A stretch of 60,252 bases of DNA, from positions 1 to 60,252 of the forward strand of contig LGRX02034339.1 in NCBI GenBank assembly GCA_001247695.2, written 5' to 3'. Position numbers and translations under genes: made by a program. This DNA is from Cymbomonas tetramitiformis. Lineage: Eukaryota > Chlorophyta > Pyramimonadophyceae > Pyramimonadales > Pyramimonadaceae. Under the pieces are notes generated by a model. The model made no database searches. It worked only from the letters and a program-made list of their open reading frames with translations, and was not told the DNA's origin. Within the stretch, counting starts at the first letter, position 1; every line of letters begins with the position of its first letter. Positions 1 through 12,000 of the stretch are shown in pieces.

Positions 1-120
1 GATGCACAGCCGGCCGTCCGGAGAACGGCAGATGCACAGCCGGCCGTCCGGAGAACGGCAGATGCACAGCCGGCCGTCCGGAGAACGGCAGATGCACAGA
101 CGGCCGTCCGGAGAACGGCA
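1..120. repeat. 30-bp tandem repeat, 4 copies
   Basis: Four head-to-tail 30-bp units begin at positions 2, 32, 62 and 92 and differ by only one or two bases. Each contains the near-palindromic core CCGGCCGTCCGG. The unit is a multiple of three, so one frame reads a 10-residue repeat four times, running into the leucine-rich-repeat exon that follows. I think it is an intronic minisatellite rather than protein sequence, because nothing in the peptide resembles the LRR domain. The array is cut by the window edge, so the real copy number may be higher. Confidence 0.9.
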
Positions 121-1728
121 TCGACGCGCTTACAACATGTGGCCTACGTGTGCGCTCTCCTGCATTTTCTGCATCACATGCTACAGCGGGGGGTTGCGGT
201 GTTGCAGATGCAGAAAGGTGACCTGTGGCCTGATCGGAGAACAGTTCCAGCGGCTGCAGTCACTCGTGTGCGACATGACTCGGCGCGATTCAGCCCACAG
301 GGCAGGTGCAAAGGAGCCTGCGGACGCAAGGCCCTCTGGGCTCGTCTCCGCGAGGCACACCCAGCTCCAGTCCAGCGAGGATCTGCTCCGTAACGCGGAC
401 ATGGTGCATCTGACCCTCATCACGGCGGCCAACTGCAGCCCCACCCTGCGCCTGCTCGATGTCCACAACTCCTTCGGGCTGAAGGATGCCGCCTTGCAGG
501 CAGTGTCCACGCAGTGCCCATTGCTTGAGACTCTCGACATCGGAGGTTGTGACAAGTTGACGGATTTGACGCTCGTTGCCATCGCCCGTGGTTGTCCCCA
601 GATGCGAGCGCTGTTTGTTCGAGACTGTCATCGCATGACGACTGCGGGAGTGAAAGCCGGTATGCCTCTCTGCCCGGCGCTTCTTATCGCCATTCTTCAA
701 AACTGAGGTGTGGACTGAGGTGTGGATGCGAGTGTACCTTCTCGGAAAGCCTCATGGGGAAGGTGGATACCCATTACGCCAAAGAGAAGACAATATGAGA
801 AGGACTCGTTCTACTGCCCTCTCCTGTAACTTTGGAGAGTATTCATTACGACGCTGTGGATTGGACGGTTGAGTCATTGGGGTGGCTCTTGATTGGTGGA
901 TGCAGTGGTTGCGAGTTGTCCTAAGCTGCAAGTCTTAGATCTCCGGAATTGCATCGAGATCTCGGACGGAGCAATACAGGCAATGGCCGCGCCAAGGACG
1001 GAGGGCTATCTTGGGCTGCGTTGCCTAGATGTGAGTGGATGCGCGCAGCTCACCGATGCCTCCCTACGAAGGTATGCTTCTCGATCAGGATCACCCAGCA
1101 TCTGCCGGTTCTCTGCTGTAAGGGACCCCGTGCTTAACGAATGCCCAAGTTTAGTTCGATGATGCGACACCCAATCATTCGACCTAGGGAATGACTTTTT
1201 GAGGAATGCTCGGTCACTCATTTTGAACATTTTTGGGTGATTTGAAAATATGAAGGGATTACGCATCCCGATTCCAAGTTCCTTCACGTGCACGATAGCA
1301 CCATGCTTCTCGAATGAATGTCCAGTCACAGACCCTTGCTAGCGACACCACGCCGCCTCTTGAATTCGATTGCGGGTCCGTTCTCGCGCAGTTCCTCAAG
1401 CAGCACCATCGATTGACATCGCTTGTTCTGCAGCCACATTCATAGAGTGGGAAGGCCCTGCATTCGTGTAGTACGTTTGAGCATGGACGATAGCAGCTCA
1501 ACTGACCTCCTTCGGGCTCTATCTGGGTGGCATGTTGTGTGCAGTTTGGCGCAAATTTCCCCACGTAGCCTAGAAGCCCTGTACGTAAGAAAATGCAGTG
1601 TGACGGATACTGGCATACGAATTTTAATCAGGAGTTGTGCCCAACTAAAGTATCTAGATACCCGAGAGTGCCATCTGCTGTCATCTGCAGCACAGCGCGC
1701 AGTGAGGATGGGCCCAGGTCCTGTTTAG
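2..1728 (+). CDS. Leucine-rich-repeat protein, AMN1/FBXL type (3' part, split gene)
   Basis: The encoded protein carries cysteine-containing leucine-rich repeats like those of F-box/LRR proteins (FBXL) and AMN1, which usually bind partner proteins or ubiquitylation substrates. Exon A, ending at 659 (GT at 660), encodes repeats with the pattern LLETLDIGGCDKLTD. Exon B, 906-1071, joins in phase 1 after an AG at 904-905 and contains LQVLDLRNCIEISD and LRCLDVSGCAQLTD. Exon C probably starts at 1343, in phase with B, and encodes AQFLKQHHRLTSL; its donor is unclear. The last exon contains LEALYVRKCSVTDTGI and LKYLDTRECH and stops at TAG 1726-1728. No F-box is visible because the 5' end lies outside the window. 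The start coordinate is only the open frame; the first true coding base of exon A is not determined. The LRR assignment is firm; the exact subfamily is inference. Confidence 0.75.
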
Positions 1729-3584
1729 GGGGTACTGGCAATTTCACGCGTAGAATGTACGTTACTTGACAATTTGTCAGAAGAATGGAAGTATATCTAG
1801 CACGGATAGCTATAATGGGCGCCGCCCTATCATTTCAAAAGCTAATAGGATCAACAAGCACGAACAAGCAGTCGAGTAGAAGGGCAAGCATCCATCCTAT
1901 TGAATGCACCGCCGCGCCCTTCACATTATCTCTTCGTGTAAGTGATTTCTACGGCATGAAACTTGGCACAAATATTGATAACAGGGATACATTAGCTCAC
2001 ACTCCATCGCACAAGGTCTGAGATGGAGTAGTGCCGAGTACATGGTCATGTGTCTACAGCTCGCATTGGGTTGGGTGTTGAATGTTACCCAAACCGAAAC
2101 ACACCAAACAGCCGAGAAGTTCCCGTGCTTTCTAACGCATGAGACTTGGACCAAACAATATTGATGATAGTAATACCGTATTGGTTCGCCATCCAACGCG
2201 CAAGGTTTTAGGTGAATATTTGCGCAAGGATCAAGAATCCATGACACACATTTGGTTTCAGTTTGAACGTACGAAAATACGATACGACAAGATCATCAAA
2301 GCAGTCATGAAGACTTCAAGTAAGCTACCAATTTTCTAGTGACAAATTGATTTAAGCAGGGAGGTATGTTAGGGTCTCGTGACGCCTCAAATAGTCCAAA
2401 GTAGCAAGCCTATCATCCGTGACCTTCGTTTAGTCATAGAGTCTCACATATAATGAGACGACGATGACAGCGGGAGAGACAACCATGTATTTAACGCGTA
2501 CATACACACGCCACGTGGTGCGAGGTTGAGCAACCCTCGTCCGAGTCACATGTCCACATGCTCTGCACATATAGGGCATCGGAGGTGCAACAAACGGGCA
2601 TGGGTCCTCCGAAGTCAGTCGGCGATGCCGTACATAGACGGTCTGCCGTTGGGGAGGTTCCAGTTTGGACACGTCCTCCTGATGGCATCAAACGCAAGCC
2701 CGCACCAAGCTGTAGAGCACACCTTATTGAAATAAGTTCAGCAGGGCTCGTAACATAGGGGATATGCAAGCGTGACAACGAACCAACCGTCCTAGTTCGA
2801 GAAATTGGCAGTGGTTGGTTTAACCGGGACTCGGGAAAATCTTTGGGTTCAGCCGGGAAAACGGCTTGGAGCCGGGGAAATAGGGCGTGCGCCGAAGGTC
2901 CATGCCAGCACTAGAAAGAAGGGGGAGAATGGAATTGTGGGCCGAACCCCGAACGCCCGCGCCAGCCGTGAGATAAAAGGGGGAGGAGAAAAAATGCAGG
3001 CTGAACGCCCGCGCCAGCCGGGGATAAAGGGGAAGAAGAGAAAATCAATCAAGATGATGAAGGCACGGCTTATGGTAGCTCGCATGAGCGAGGCTTACGC
3101 GTCTTAGTGGAAAGACGCCGCTCCGGAACAGTGATTATGGAGGACCTGTTTACAGATGGAAGTACGCACGCTGATGTGCAGGACTGGTTGAATCTTTTTC
3201 GACTTTGTGCTTTGAAGATTCAAAATGAGGCAGGTGTAGCAGGCATGGGCTCAACCATACATAGACATACTACAGCAGTGAGAGGGCTCGCACAGGACAA
3301 GTATGTCAAGGAAGGTCTCATGGATTATAAATTTATAATGGACCTGCTCTGACTACGTGTGACGGTTTCTTGAAAGCGGCGCGTGGCCTTTACTTGAAAC
3401 CCCACAATCATGGCATGCGGTTCTAAGTACTTGCGGTCCTGATATCTAACGATTAATACAGTAGGATGAAGTGTGGATCCATTGAAACGGATCATTCCGT
3501 AGAGATTGTCACAAAGATTTCATATAGGATCCACCAACGAATCAAACATGGATGGCCTTGCACACGCACCGCCACATCACATAG
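1729..3584. other. Intergenic region between two convergent genes
   Basis: This stretch lies between the 3' ends of the LRR gene (+) and the giant receptor gene (-). I see no convincing exon: the open frames are short, lack recognisable motifs and overlap on both strands. About 2865-3045 is G/A-rich and holds two imperfect copies of a roughly 60-bp unit, each ending in CGCCCGCGCCAGCCG. The rest is mixed-composition DNA with no feature I can support. Confidence 0.6.
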
Positions 3585-6500
3585 TCAAATTTTTGTCGAA
3601 ACGGCAGATTCTTTGTCGACAGCGCCGGATTCTTTCGTTACCGCGTCAGGAGGATTGGAGTCGGTAGGATTGGTATCAGCAGCAGCGGAGTCGGCATCAT
3701 TCCCAAACCCGACGCTCTTTGACACGCTCGTTTTCAATTTCATTCCAAGCTGTGCAGATTGTCCCATCTTCTTTGACATACTTGTTGTCACTTTTTCTAG
3801 TGCGGTATCGATGAGACCTCGTTGGCTGCAAACAGTTCCCACCATACCCTCCAGATTTCCTTGACACAAAAAACAGTGGCTCGCAAAAGAACGATTTCTT
3901 TCTTCATAACGATCACAGGCCGGCAATTTCAAAACATAATCAAGCGGTGACATTGTGGCCTATCGTTGGTTCCAAAACAAAGTCAAACAAAAGGGTGACA
4001 CTGTGGCCTACCGTTGCACATTGACGTACACAACATATGAAAAAAGAACTGCTTGCAGTGTCACAAGAGCCCAGCTAATGAATTCATCCGGGAGACCCTC
4101 CATTTCGTAGAGGAACATTGAGATGAGGAGGACCAAGTACTGGTTAGCCAGCATGGCTATCGAGTTTCTGTCATCGTAAACCTGCACAACATCCACGCTT
4201 CATGAACGAAGCAGACAACTCGTGCTATCTACCAGGCACCCTCCTGAGGGAAGCTGGGTCGACATCAGCACATCATGCGCAGAGCTACTCAAAACTACTC
4301 AACACGCTCCAAGTCGGAGATCAGGCTCCCTACATGTGTTTATCTCGTGAAACTTGTAAAGAGTGCAGGGCACTCAACCCAAAAACCCTATTTTACTGGA
4401 TTATAAGATATTTCATTGCATGCATAGAGTTTGGAGACAGGTTCCGCTTCCAAACTGAGGACTTCAAGTGCACCCTTCAAAGTGCGTCGACCAAATCGAC
4501 TCGCAGATTCGCAGAAGGGAACTCACCGAAATGAAGGGATGCATGTAAGCCTCCACGATGATCGCAGCGAAACTGATACAAAGTGAATAGATGAATACCA
4601 TGTCAGAGAACCAGATCTTGACGACGACAACCATCGCCGTTTGTAGCAGGCGGCGGAGGAGAATTAGGCATGGCCAATAATAAAAGCCATTCTCAAAGGG
4701 TGCCATAACCTGGCATTGGCGAGACCACCATTCCCGTCACGCCACAAACACACTCATTGCAGTTTACGACCTCTTCACAACACTCGCATTCGCATGATTC
4801 TTTTGGGGAATGCTGAAACACGTCCGCCGCAGCCAAACAGAGCCGCACCAGCTTCGCCCTAGCCTCGAGATCTGCCTACAGCAAATAACAATAGTGGCAT
4901 CACAACTTTAAACACTGAGGATAGCAACAGACCAACGCAGCGTTGATGGCACGGAGGACGCCCTAATAATGCCCGGCCCACGTCGGGGATGCGATAGCAA
5001 AGGCGGGTGACATTGTTACGGAGGGTGTGCGTGGAAGGGGAGTTTGCCTCCCACCATCCTGCCAACCGAGTAGCCGTCTGCGCGGTCAGAGCTACGGGCA
5101 CGTCACAAGAGGCAAAAATCACGGGGAGGGCCGAAAGTGGTGACGAAGGAAGTGCAGGAGGAGAGAATCTCCGACACTCCTGTTGCCTCAAAGGGAACTT
5201 TGGGCCTCTAGGGGAATGCGGGCGGGGAGACTTCAAGGACAAACAAGACGAAGCAACCCAGCAGACAGCGTCGCAGGACCTGGGCAGGAGGCTCCAGAGG
5301 CATCCGGGAAGAAAGGGGAAAGCGGAACATGGAGTTCGCAAATTCATACTAAATCAAGAGAAACACGAGTTCGCGGCTGCCTTTCGCCGTCGCTTGGCCT
5401 CCCGATCGTTGCGCATCCGCCAATACCGGATTGCCACACGTGCGCGGGGGAGTGCACATGCGCACGTGCGAGATGCGCCTGTGGGAACGGCGCAGCTGCC
5501 GACCTGAGCGAAATACACAATAACCGACGGATCGGTCTGCAGGCGTGTGCGGTTAATGATCATGTGGGATCCACGGTCACCAGCCACCTGAGACCAGCCA
5601 TCCGCCATTTACACAAACTGCGCGCATGCTTCTGCGGGATCACGCCCCAGCCACTGGATTCATCTCGAGCGGTTTGGATCGAAAGCGCTGCAAAGGAGAA
5701 GGAAAGTCGAACACCGCTTCCTAGTGTGCGGTGCAGTCTGCCCCTCTTTACCCCCCGCAGCCCAATTTATAAGGCTACCCTGCGATTGGGAAACTAAAGG
5801 AGAGGAAGTCGGTCAGTGCGAGGACTTGTCAAGGGAGACCACATTTCTTTTGAGGTTCGATGATCTGCTCGCCATCCAGCGCACTGCGGCTCGCTGCGGC
5901 CATGCTGCGTGGCAGAGGCGTGAGGCCCGGGTCATGGCCGGGAGTTTGGGGATGGGAGCAGCATGTGATACGATGCAGCGGTGGCATCTGGAGTGGCGGC
6001 AGACTGGCTCCGGCAGCTGGGAGGGTGCATGGAAGTGTGCGGGCCCGTCGAGCTCGACTTCAGATATGCCGCAGGGCCCACACAATCGCAACTTACAAAG
6101 CAGAGCGAGCACTGCCTACGCGGGCGGATCTGGCCATGCGGATGAGGACCTGGCCACGACGCGAGGCGCGCTGCGACCAGGCATCTGATGTGGCTTGAGA
6201 GGCACGCTACAGAGCCAGGTGCTCACCGCGATCAAATCCGGCTTCACCTCGATGCGCAAGCTCCCCTCCCGGTCCGGCAGGCCGTGAAGGTACCGCCACA
6301 GGAATGCCCCCCACGGCTCCCTCTCCATCGGCGGCATCATCGCGAAGTACCGTGGCGGGCTGCCTGCTCGGCAGCAAAACGCCCTTCCCCTTGTTTCACA
6401 GCGCGGACCCAGCCCGGAGAACCGACCATTGAAGCCTGCAGGCTGGGAGGTCCCAAGCCATCGATTGCAATCGCCCCAGCAACGGCAGCGAGCGCGCTTA

Positions 6501-9024
6501 TTCCCCGTTCTCATTTCTCCCCACAGCCTACCCACGTGCTCAAAGCCAGGCGGGTTTAGGGTTTAGGGTTCTGCCAGGTGGGTTTGTGCCCACCCGCATT
6601 CCCGTGCGCCCCCCACTCAGCTCACAGCCATCTGCTGGCGCGCCTGCCGGATGCTTGCATGTTGTGCAGAGGAAGTAGTGCCCTTGACGCCCGCTCTACA
6701 CGTGCACAACGCGTGCCGCGCCTCTCTTTTTGGGCCAACTGTCAGTGGCGTGCCGGACGAAGTCCAGCGGGAGCTCACCGCTTGAAGCCCCCTTGGCTGG
6801 GTCCAAGGTTTCGATGTGGAAGGTGTAGAAATGCTTGGGTTCGCCCCAGGCTGAAGCCCCGCGCCCCCGAGAAGCCCACATCATCGCAGAGACATACCCG
6901 CGGTCTGTGTTTGCTCAGGGTTAGCATGTCAGTCGTGTGCAGAGACACGTCGCCTGCAATGGAAGCGCAGGGGGGCGCGTCTCCACGCACCTGCGAAAGG
7001 GCCCGGGCTCGGACAATTGTCCGCGTCGTCGTCAGCATATGCGCCGTCCGACTTTTTTGCAACGAATACTCGATAGGACTTCGTGAAGTGCCTCAACACC
7101 AAGAAGAGCACCAGGGGGAACGCGATGACGTAAAACACGATCACCAATAAAGCCACCGCACGGAAATAATTGTACTTCCCTGTACGCCCCACCGTGCGGC
7201 CAGTGTGAGCGGGAGGCGCTGCCGGAAGAGCGCCATGCCGCGGGCCGCGGGATGCAAATGGCTGGACGCTGCACCAAGGCGGAGCGGCGGACCGAAGCGC
7301 TCCTACCACGTGCCATCTTCGGACACCACCGTTTGCAGCAAAACAGGGTGAGCTCGCGTGAACGCCACCCCGGCGCGAGAGACCCACTACTGCATTTCTG
7401 TGCACGGCGCAGACTACTATTTTCGTCTCAGACTGACGCGTGCGGTCTCCGACCGGAAACATTTTTTTTGACTTCCCCGAAAGTCCGAAGTCACAGATTC
7501 TCGCTTCTGTGTAAATTGCGCCGCCTGCACGGCTTGCACCCAGTAACTTGGACCATTTGAGGGGACATGTGGGGTGATATAACCAAAAGTTGCTGAAAAT
7601 TACTTCGACACCTGCGAAGTTGCAGTGGATCTCAGAGACCCTGAACATCCGAAGCTGTCCTGCAGCAGCTGTGCGCTCCGATGAAGAAGAGCGATTCGTG
7701 AACAAAACTTCGGGGAGTTCATTGCGAATGTGCAGGGAGGAGCGAATTGAAGCCTGTAGCAGGCAAGCGTGGCCGAAGAGACAAGCGGCTTACAGACATA
7801 CTATTCTTACAATCCACCCTCAAGCCGAGGATAGAACATGGGAGCTGTCTGTGTGCTCTGTCCCCATAAAAGCACATGCTGGGATGCGCGGCAGTTTCTG
7901 GGTTCACGAGTTCACACCGTGGAAGCATTGCACACTCAGGTCGGCCTCCAGCCACTGAGGCGCCGTCAGATCGGAGCAGTCGCCTGTGCACTCCTCATCG
8001 AAGTAGATCTGCACCACACAAGCTCCGAGATCCTCAAGGCAGGCGCGCCACACGCTATGCGCCCTTCACCGCACGGCAACGAGTTGCTACTAGTTTGCCG
8101 CAGTCGGCTACGATGCGTTGCCACTGTGAGGGATATTTCCACGGAGCCCCCTGTTCAGACCTCTTGCAGGGGTGTTGCTCGATTACAATCGTCACAAGGG
8201 GATGTCCTGAGTGGCCTCAGGTGAGACCGAGCATGCTGGCAGAGGCTCGGCCCCCCACTGCCCACCACAAGGTGGCCCCCACGTTTAGGTGCGAAAGAGG
8301 TGGGTGCGAGGTCGATACAGTCCATGCCGCGGCTTGTAACAGTGACGCAGCCCCAGGGAAGCGGTGGTGCAAGCTTGATGGCGAATCCAAGGGGAGCCCG
8401 CGAGAGTGCGCTTGGTCTCCGTGCTGGGACGTGGGGCGGAGGAGGGAGGGGGGTCCCAGGCGCATGACCCCTCTGAGAGGCGGACCGGAGTGCACACGAA
8501 CAGAGAGAACATAGTGGTGGAGACGCCAGCGTGGAGCAGGTTGATGAAGAAGATGAACACCAAGAAGGTGGACGACAGCAGGTCCGCGCTGTTCTTCTCT
8601 CGATTCGTTGCGATGAAGGTGACTATCGCCCCGCACAGCAGCACCGGAAGCACCGCCTGGGCAGCCACCTCCCGTCCCCGCCCCGCCATCAGGGACTTCC
8701 ACTTCATGACACTCGGTGCCTGTGACGCATGAGGAGGCGGCGCATGATGCTCAGCGATGGATGACTGCCAGGCAGACCGCGGAACACCGCCAAAGATCCT
8801 GCCCCTCCGACCCCCCCCCAATAGGCCGCAAATGTCCTCACCTTCCAAATAAATTCGTAGTAGAAGCCACCGACACTCTCCAGGTCATCCTGCATGCTAA
8901 CAACCAGGCACTCGCCGTAAATGAAATTGAACCCGGGCAAGTTAATGAGATCCACCCAGCTGTAGAGCGTCTGCAGCTTGAAGGGCAGCCTTTTGCCGAA
9001 GATGTATGTGAATGACCCGAGCAC
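3585..9024 (-). CDS. Exons 39-47: multi-pass TRP-like C-terminal membrane module
   Basis: Exons: 9024-8842, 8719-8486, 8032-7918, 7179-6991, 6850-6740 (end tentative), 6363 (or 6359)-6227, 4709-4527, 4181-4012 and 3825-3585. Membrane segments include AVLPVLLCGAIVTFIAT, STFLVFIFFINLLHAGV, VALLVIVFYVIAFPLVLFLV, LCISFAAIIVEAY, YLVLLISMFLY and FISWALVTLQAVLFSYVVYV. The piece CTGDCSDLTAPQWLEADLSV followed by a hydrophobic pair, then a charged aromatic segment before a helical pair, matches the C-terminal layout of algal and protist GCC2/GCC3 proteins with a TRP-like region. The end is a polar tail rich in K, S, D and A. No pore or selectivity motif can be assigned with confidence. The intron 6226-4710 is 1.5 kb and holds no exon I could support. 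Confidence 0.75.
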
Positions 9025-12000
9025 CTTCGCAGCAGCCCCTCCCCACCCCGCACCCCGACACAAACGCATCACCTGGGGAAGCATGCAAGCCGGCGGGATA
9101 CCCGCAGGAGCTTCCAGCGTAGAACAAAGCCAGGGCCCCGAGGAGCTCGTGGGGGCTAGACCCACGGCCCTACCGCCTGCGCGCTCCATGCACGTCCTCG
9201 GCAAGGGCGTGGTTGGTGAGGCATGACAGTGATCAGTGTTACACCCGAGGGAGAAGTGTCGTCACGGTGGTGAGGTGGGCAGCCTCTCTGCAGGGTAAGG
9301 AGAGGCGAATCCAATGGCTCTTGCCTGCAGCTAGCACGGGGAGGGGAGGCGCATCCAATGGCTCTTGCCTGCAACTAGCACGGGGAGGGGAGGCGCTACG
9401 ACTGGTGTGGCGCAGGGCCTCAGGCACCTGCAGGGAATCTGTCACAATGAGCCACATGCCGCTCGAAGACACAAAAGCTTTCCCGCCACCCACAACGTCA
9501 ACGTCCTGCTTTGCTGCCGCTGACATTTGTCGCCGCCGCAGCGTCAAGCTCCTTCCCATGTCCGCGGCGTTGCCCTCCGGTTTGTGGCTCAGCATGGGGA
9601 GCGCCAAGGCCGCGTGCTGCTCGAGCTTCGCCAGCCTCTTCTTCTCAAGCCTCTCGTTGAAGACGTGGCGCAGAGCCACCCGAAACAGCAGTGTCACAGC
9701 ACCCAGAAGTACGGAGACAAGTGCGAGTGTCTGAAGCCAGGCCTTCCACCCGGTGTCGCTGCATTGCGTGCACGAGCCATCCAGCCGCTGGTAGTACCTG
9801 CCGACAAGCCGGAGGCATGCCCCGTCGGCGCGTGTGATGAATGGCACGGCCACGGACGGACAGAAACTTCAGAAGGACCCGCCGGCGGCACGCTGGAGGG
9901 TCCGCATCCCTCTCGACATCCATTCGCACTTGTGCAACGTCCATCCCGGGGGAGAGTGTCCCCCTCGATGAGGAAGCGGTGGCATCCCGTTGCACCGTGA
10001 CTACAGACACGTCAGGTGTGACAGCTGCGAATTTAACTCGCAGGGAGCGTTTTGATTGGCCGCATCGGAAGCGCATGCTGGCCCACACGATGCGGCCCCC
10101 AGCACCCTCTCCTCTCGCACAACCGGCCCCGCCCGGGCTCTGGGTCTTCAAGGGAGGCCAGGGAGGCGCACCCGGCCTTGCAGCCGCCGCAGCGCACCAC
10201 ATCCGAGCGGTAGCTCTCCCCGCAGAGCGCGATGCCGGAAATCTGCGCGAACGCGGCCACCGTGCGGGTTCCTTGATCGCCCGCCATGTCCGGGCTGCAG
10301 GCACTCTTGGGACTGCACTCGTAGACGCGCTGGAGCACGCAGTCCCCCGTGGCGCAGCCAGCAGCCTGCGGCGCCACCCAGTACCCATCCTGCAGTTCCC
10401 CATGTCCCCCCAACCCCTCCCCGTCCAGCCGCCCTGTCACTCTGCCAGCTGTGCGTACGTGCGGGTGGTCGCCTGGGCCGGCTGCAGCAATCGTGGCTTA
10501 CCCGAAGGGTGAATGCTTCAGACCCGTGGCAGGTGATGCCCTCGGTCTCGTCTTCGCACTTTACACACCCCTGCAAGGGGAGCACTCGCCGCCCACCATC
10601 GAAGGCTCATCATGGGGGAGAGCGCCCATCACGGCAGAGCACAGCGGAGGCAGGATCCGGCATGTGTGGATGATTGCGAACATGAACTAATTCACCGCGA
10701 GTTCCTCCCGCTCCCACCTTCCTCATCACTTCCGGCCTGCACGGTCGGAGCGCAGAGCACCTGGCAGGTACATCGAGCGGAGCGAGGCGCAGGAGCACCC
10801 GGAGTGACTGAGGTGGTAGACGCGGTGTCTTTCCATCGGCTGCTCCACCAGCGCACACTTCAGAGAAGCGCTGCGGGGGCGTGGATGTGCACCGGCATCG
10901 GCATGCCCCAGACATCCGGAGCATCGCAGTGAGCATTGGCGTCAACTGCATCGCAGCCGATCTGCCTGCCTCAGCGCTCCGGACGAATGGCCAGGCCTCC
11001 TAGGCGGTGCGTTACGACAACGTCATCGGGCGCCGTGGCGCTGGACTGAAGGCACCCACCGGGGTATAGCCGTCGAGGGAATTTGGAAAATAGCCGGCCG
11101 GGCATTTGAGGATGGTGCTGTACGGAGAGCCGTGCACCAGCTCGGAGGTGCCAGGCCACAGCACGCTCAGACGGATTTGGCCCGCGTGCTCTAAGGCGAG
11201 CGCTGCCACGGCGCGGTGCAGCACCAACCCCTCCCGCACTGCTGGAGTCGTCAGCTTGGACAGCAGCTTTGTTGATTTGGCATCGTGTACCTGCAAGACC
11301 TCCCCAGCGCCGGGTCACGCGTCGAGCTCGTGGGCCGGAATCAGTGGCAGCGCAGCGCTCCGCGCTGCTGTGGAGTGGCCAAGTTGCCGCCTGAAGCTTG
11401 CGATTGGCCAAGTTGCCGCCTGAAGCTTGTGATTGGCGGAGGCCGCTGTGTGATACGGCAGCAAAGGTTTGTGGCAGGGACGAAGGAGGAGGGCGTTGGG
11501 AGGAAGTGATGTGCAGTGCAGGAATACGGAGGGGGGGATGGGGTGGGCGTGAAGGGATGCGGAGGGGAGGATGGGGCAGGAATCGGGATGGAAGAAGCAG
11601 TGAACGCGCACCTCTACAAGGAAGCGGTCCTCGCTAAGAGGGTCGTCGCGCACGTTGCCGAAGCGGTCACGGCTGAGAATGTACACAGGGGCGGAGGGGT
11701 CCGTCAGGCCCTCTGCCAGGCTTGCTACAAGGGGGTCAGCGAGCCCTCCGCCTAGCCGCTCCATAGCGTCTCCGGCGGCGCTCCCCACCTGCACATTGCA
11801 GAGGTCCCCCTGAGACCTCCGCTCCCCCTGAGACCTCCGCTCCCCCCCACCTGCTCCAGGTAGGGCCCTCGTCGAGACTCACTCGCTCCTCGCGTGCACG
11901 TGGCAGAGGGCCCAAACGCCGTCCAGTGCAAGAGCAAGCAGCCTGCCCCTTCTTGCACCTTCCCAAAGAGCTGCGACCCGCAGCGGGCGCCGTGCCAGGA

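Noticed and set aside
1..120. A CRISPR-like array
   Set aside because: The 30-bp units are contiguous with no spacers, and the genome is eukaryotic.
5007..6198. Several long + strand frames in this stretch
   Set aside because: They overlap one another and the opposite strand, have low-complexity Arg/Ala/Gly composition from high GC, and sit in an intron of the giant gene.
7719..7991. A 90-codon - strand ORF
   Set aside because: The adjacent frame encodes DLGACVVQIYFDEEC and joins both neighbouring exons in phase, so this ORF is a shadow.
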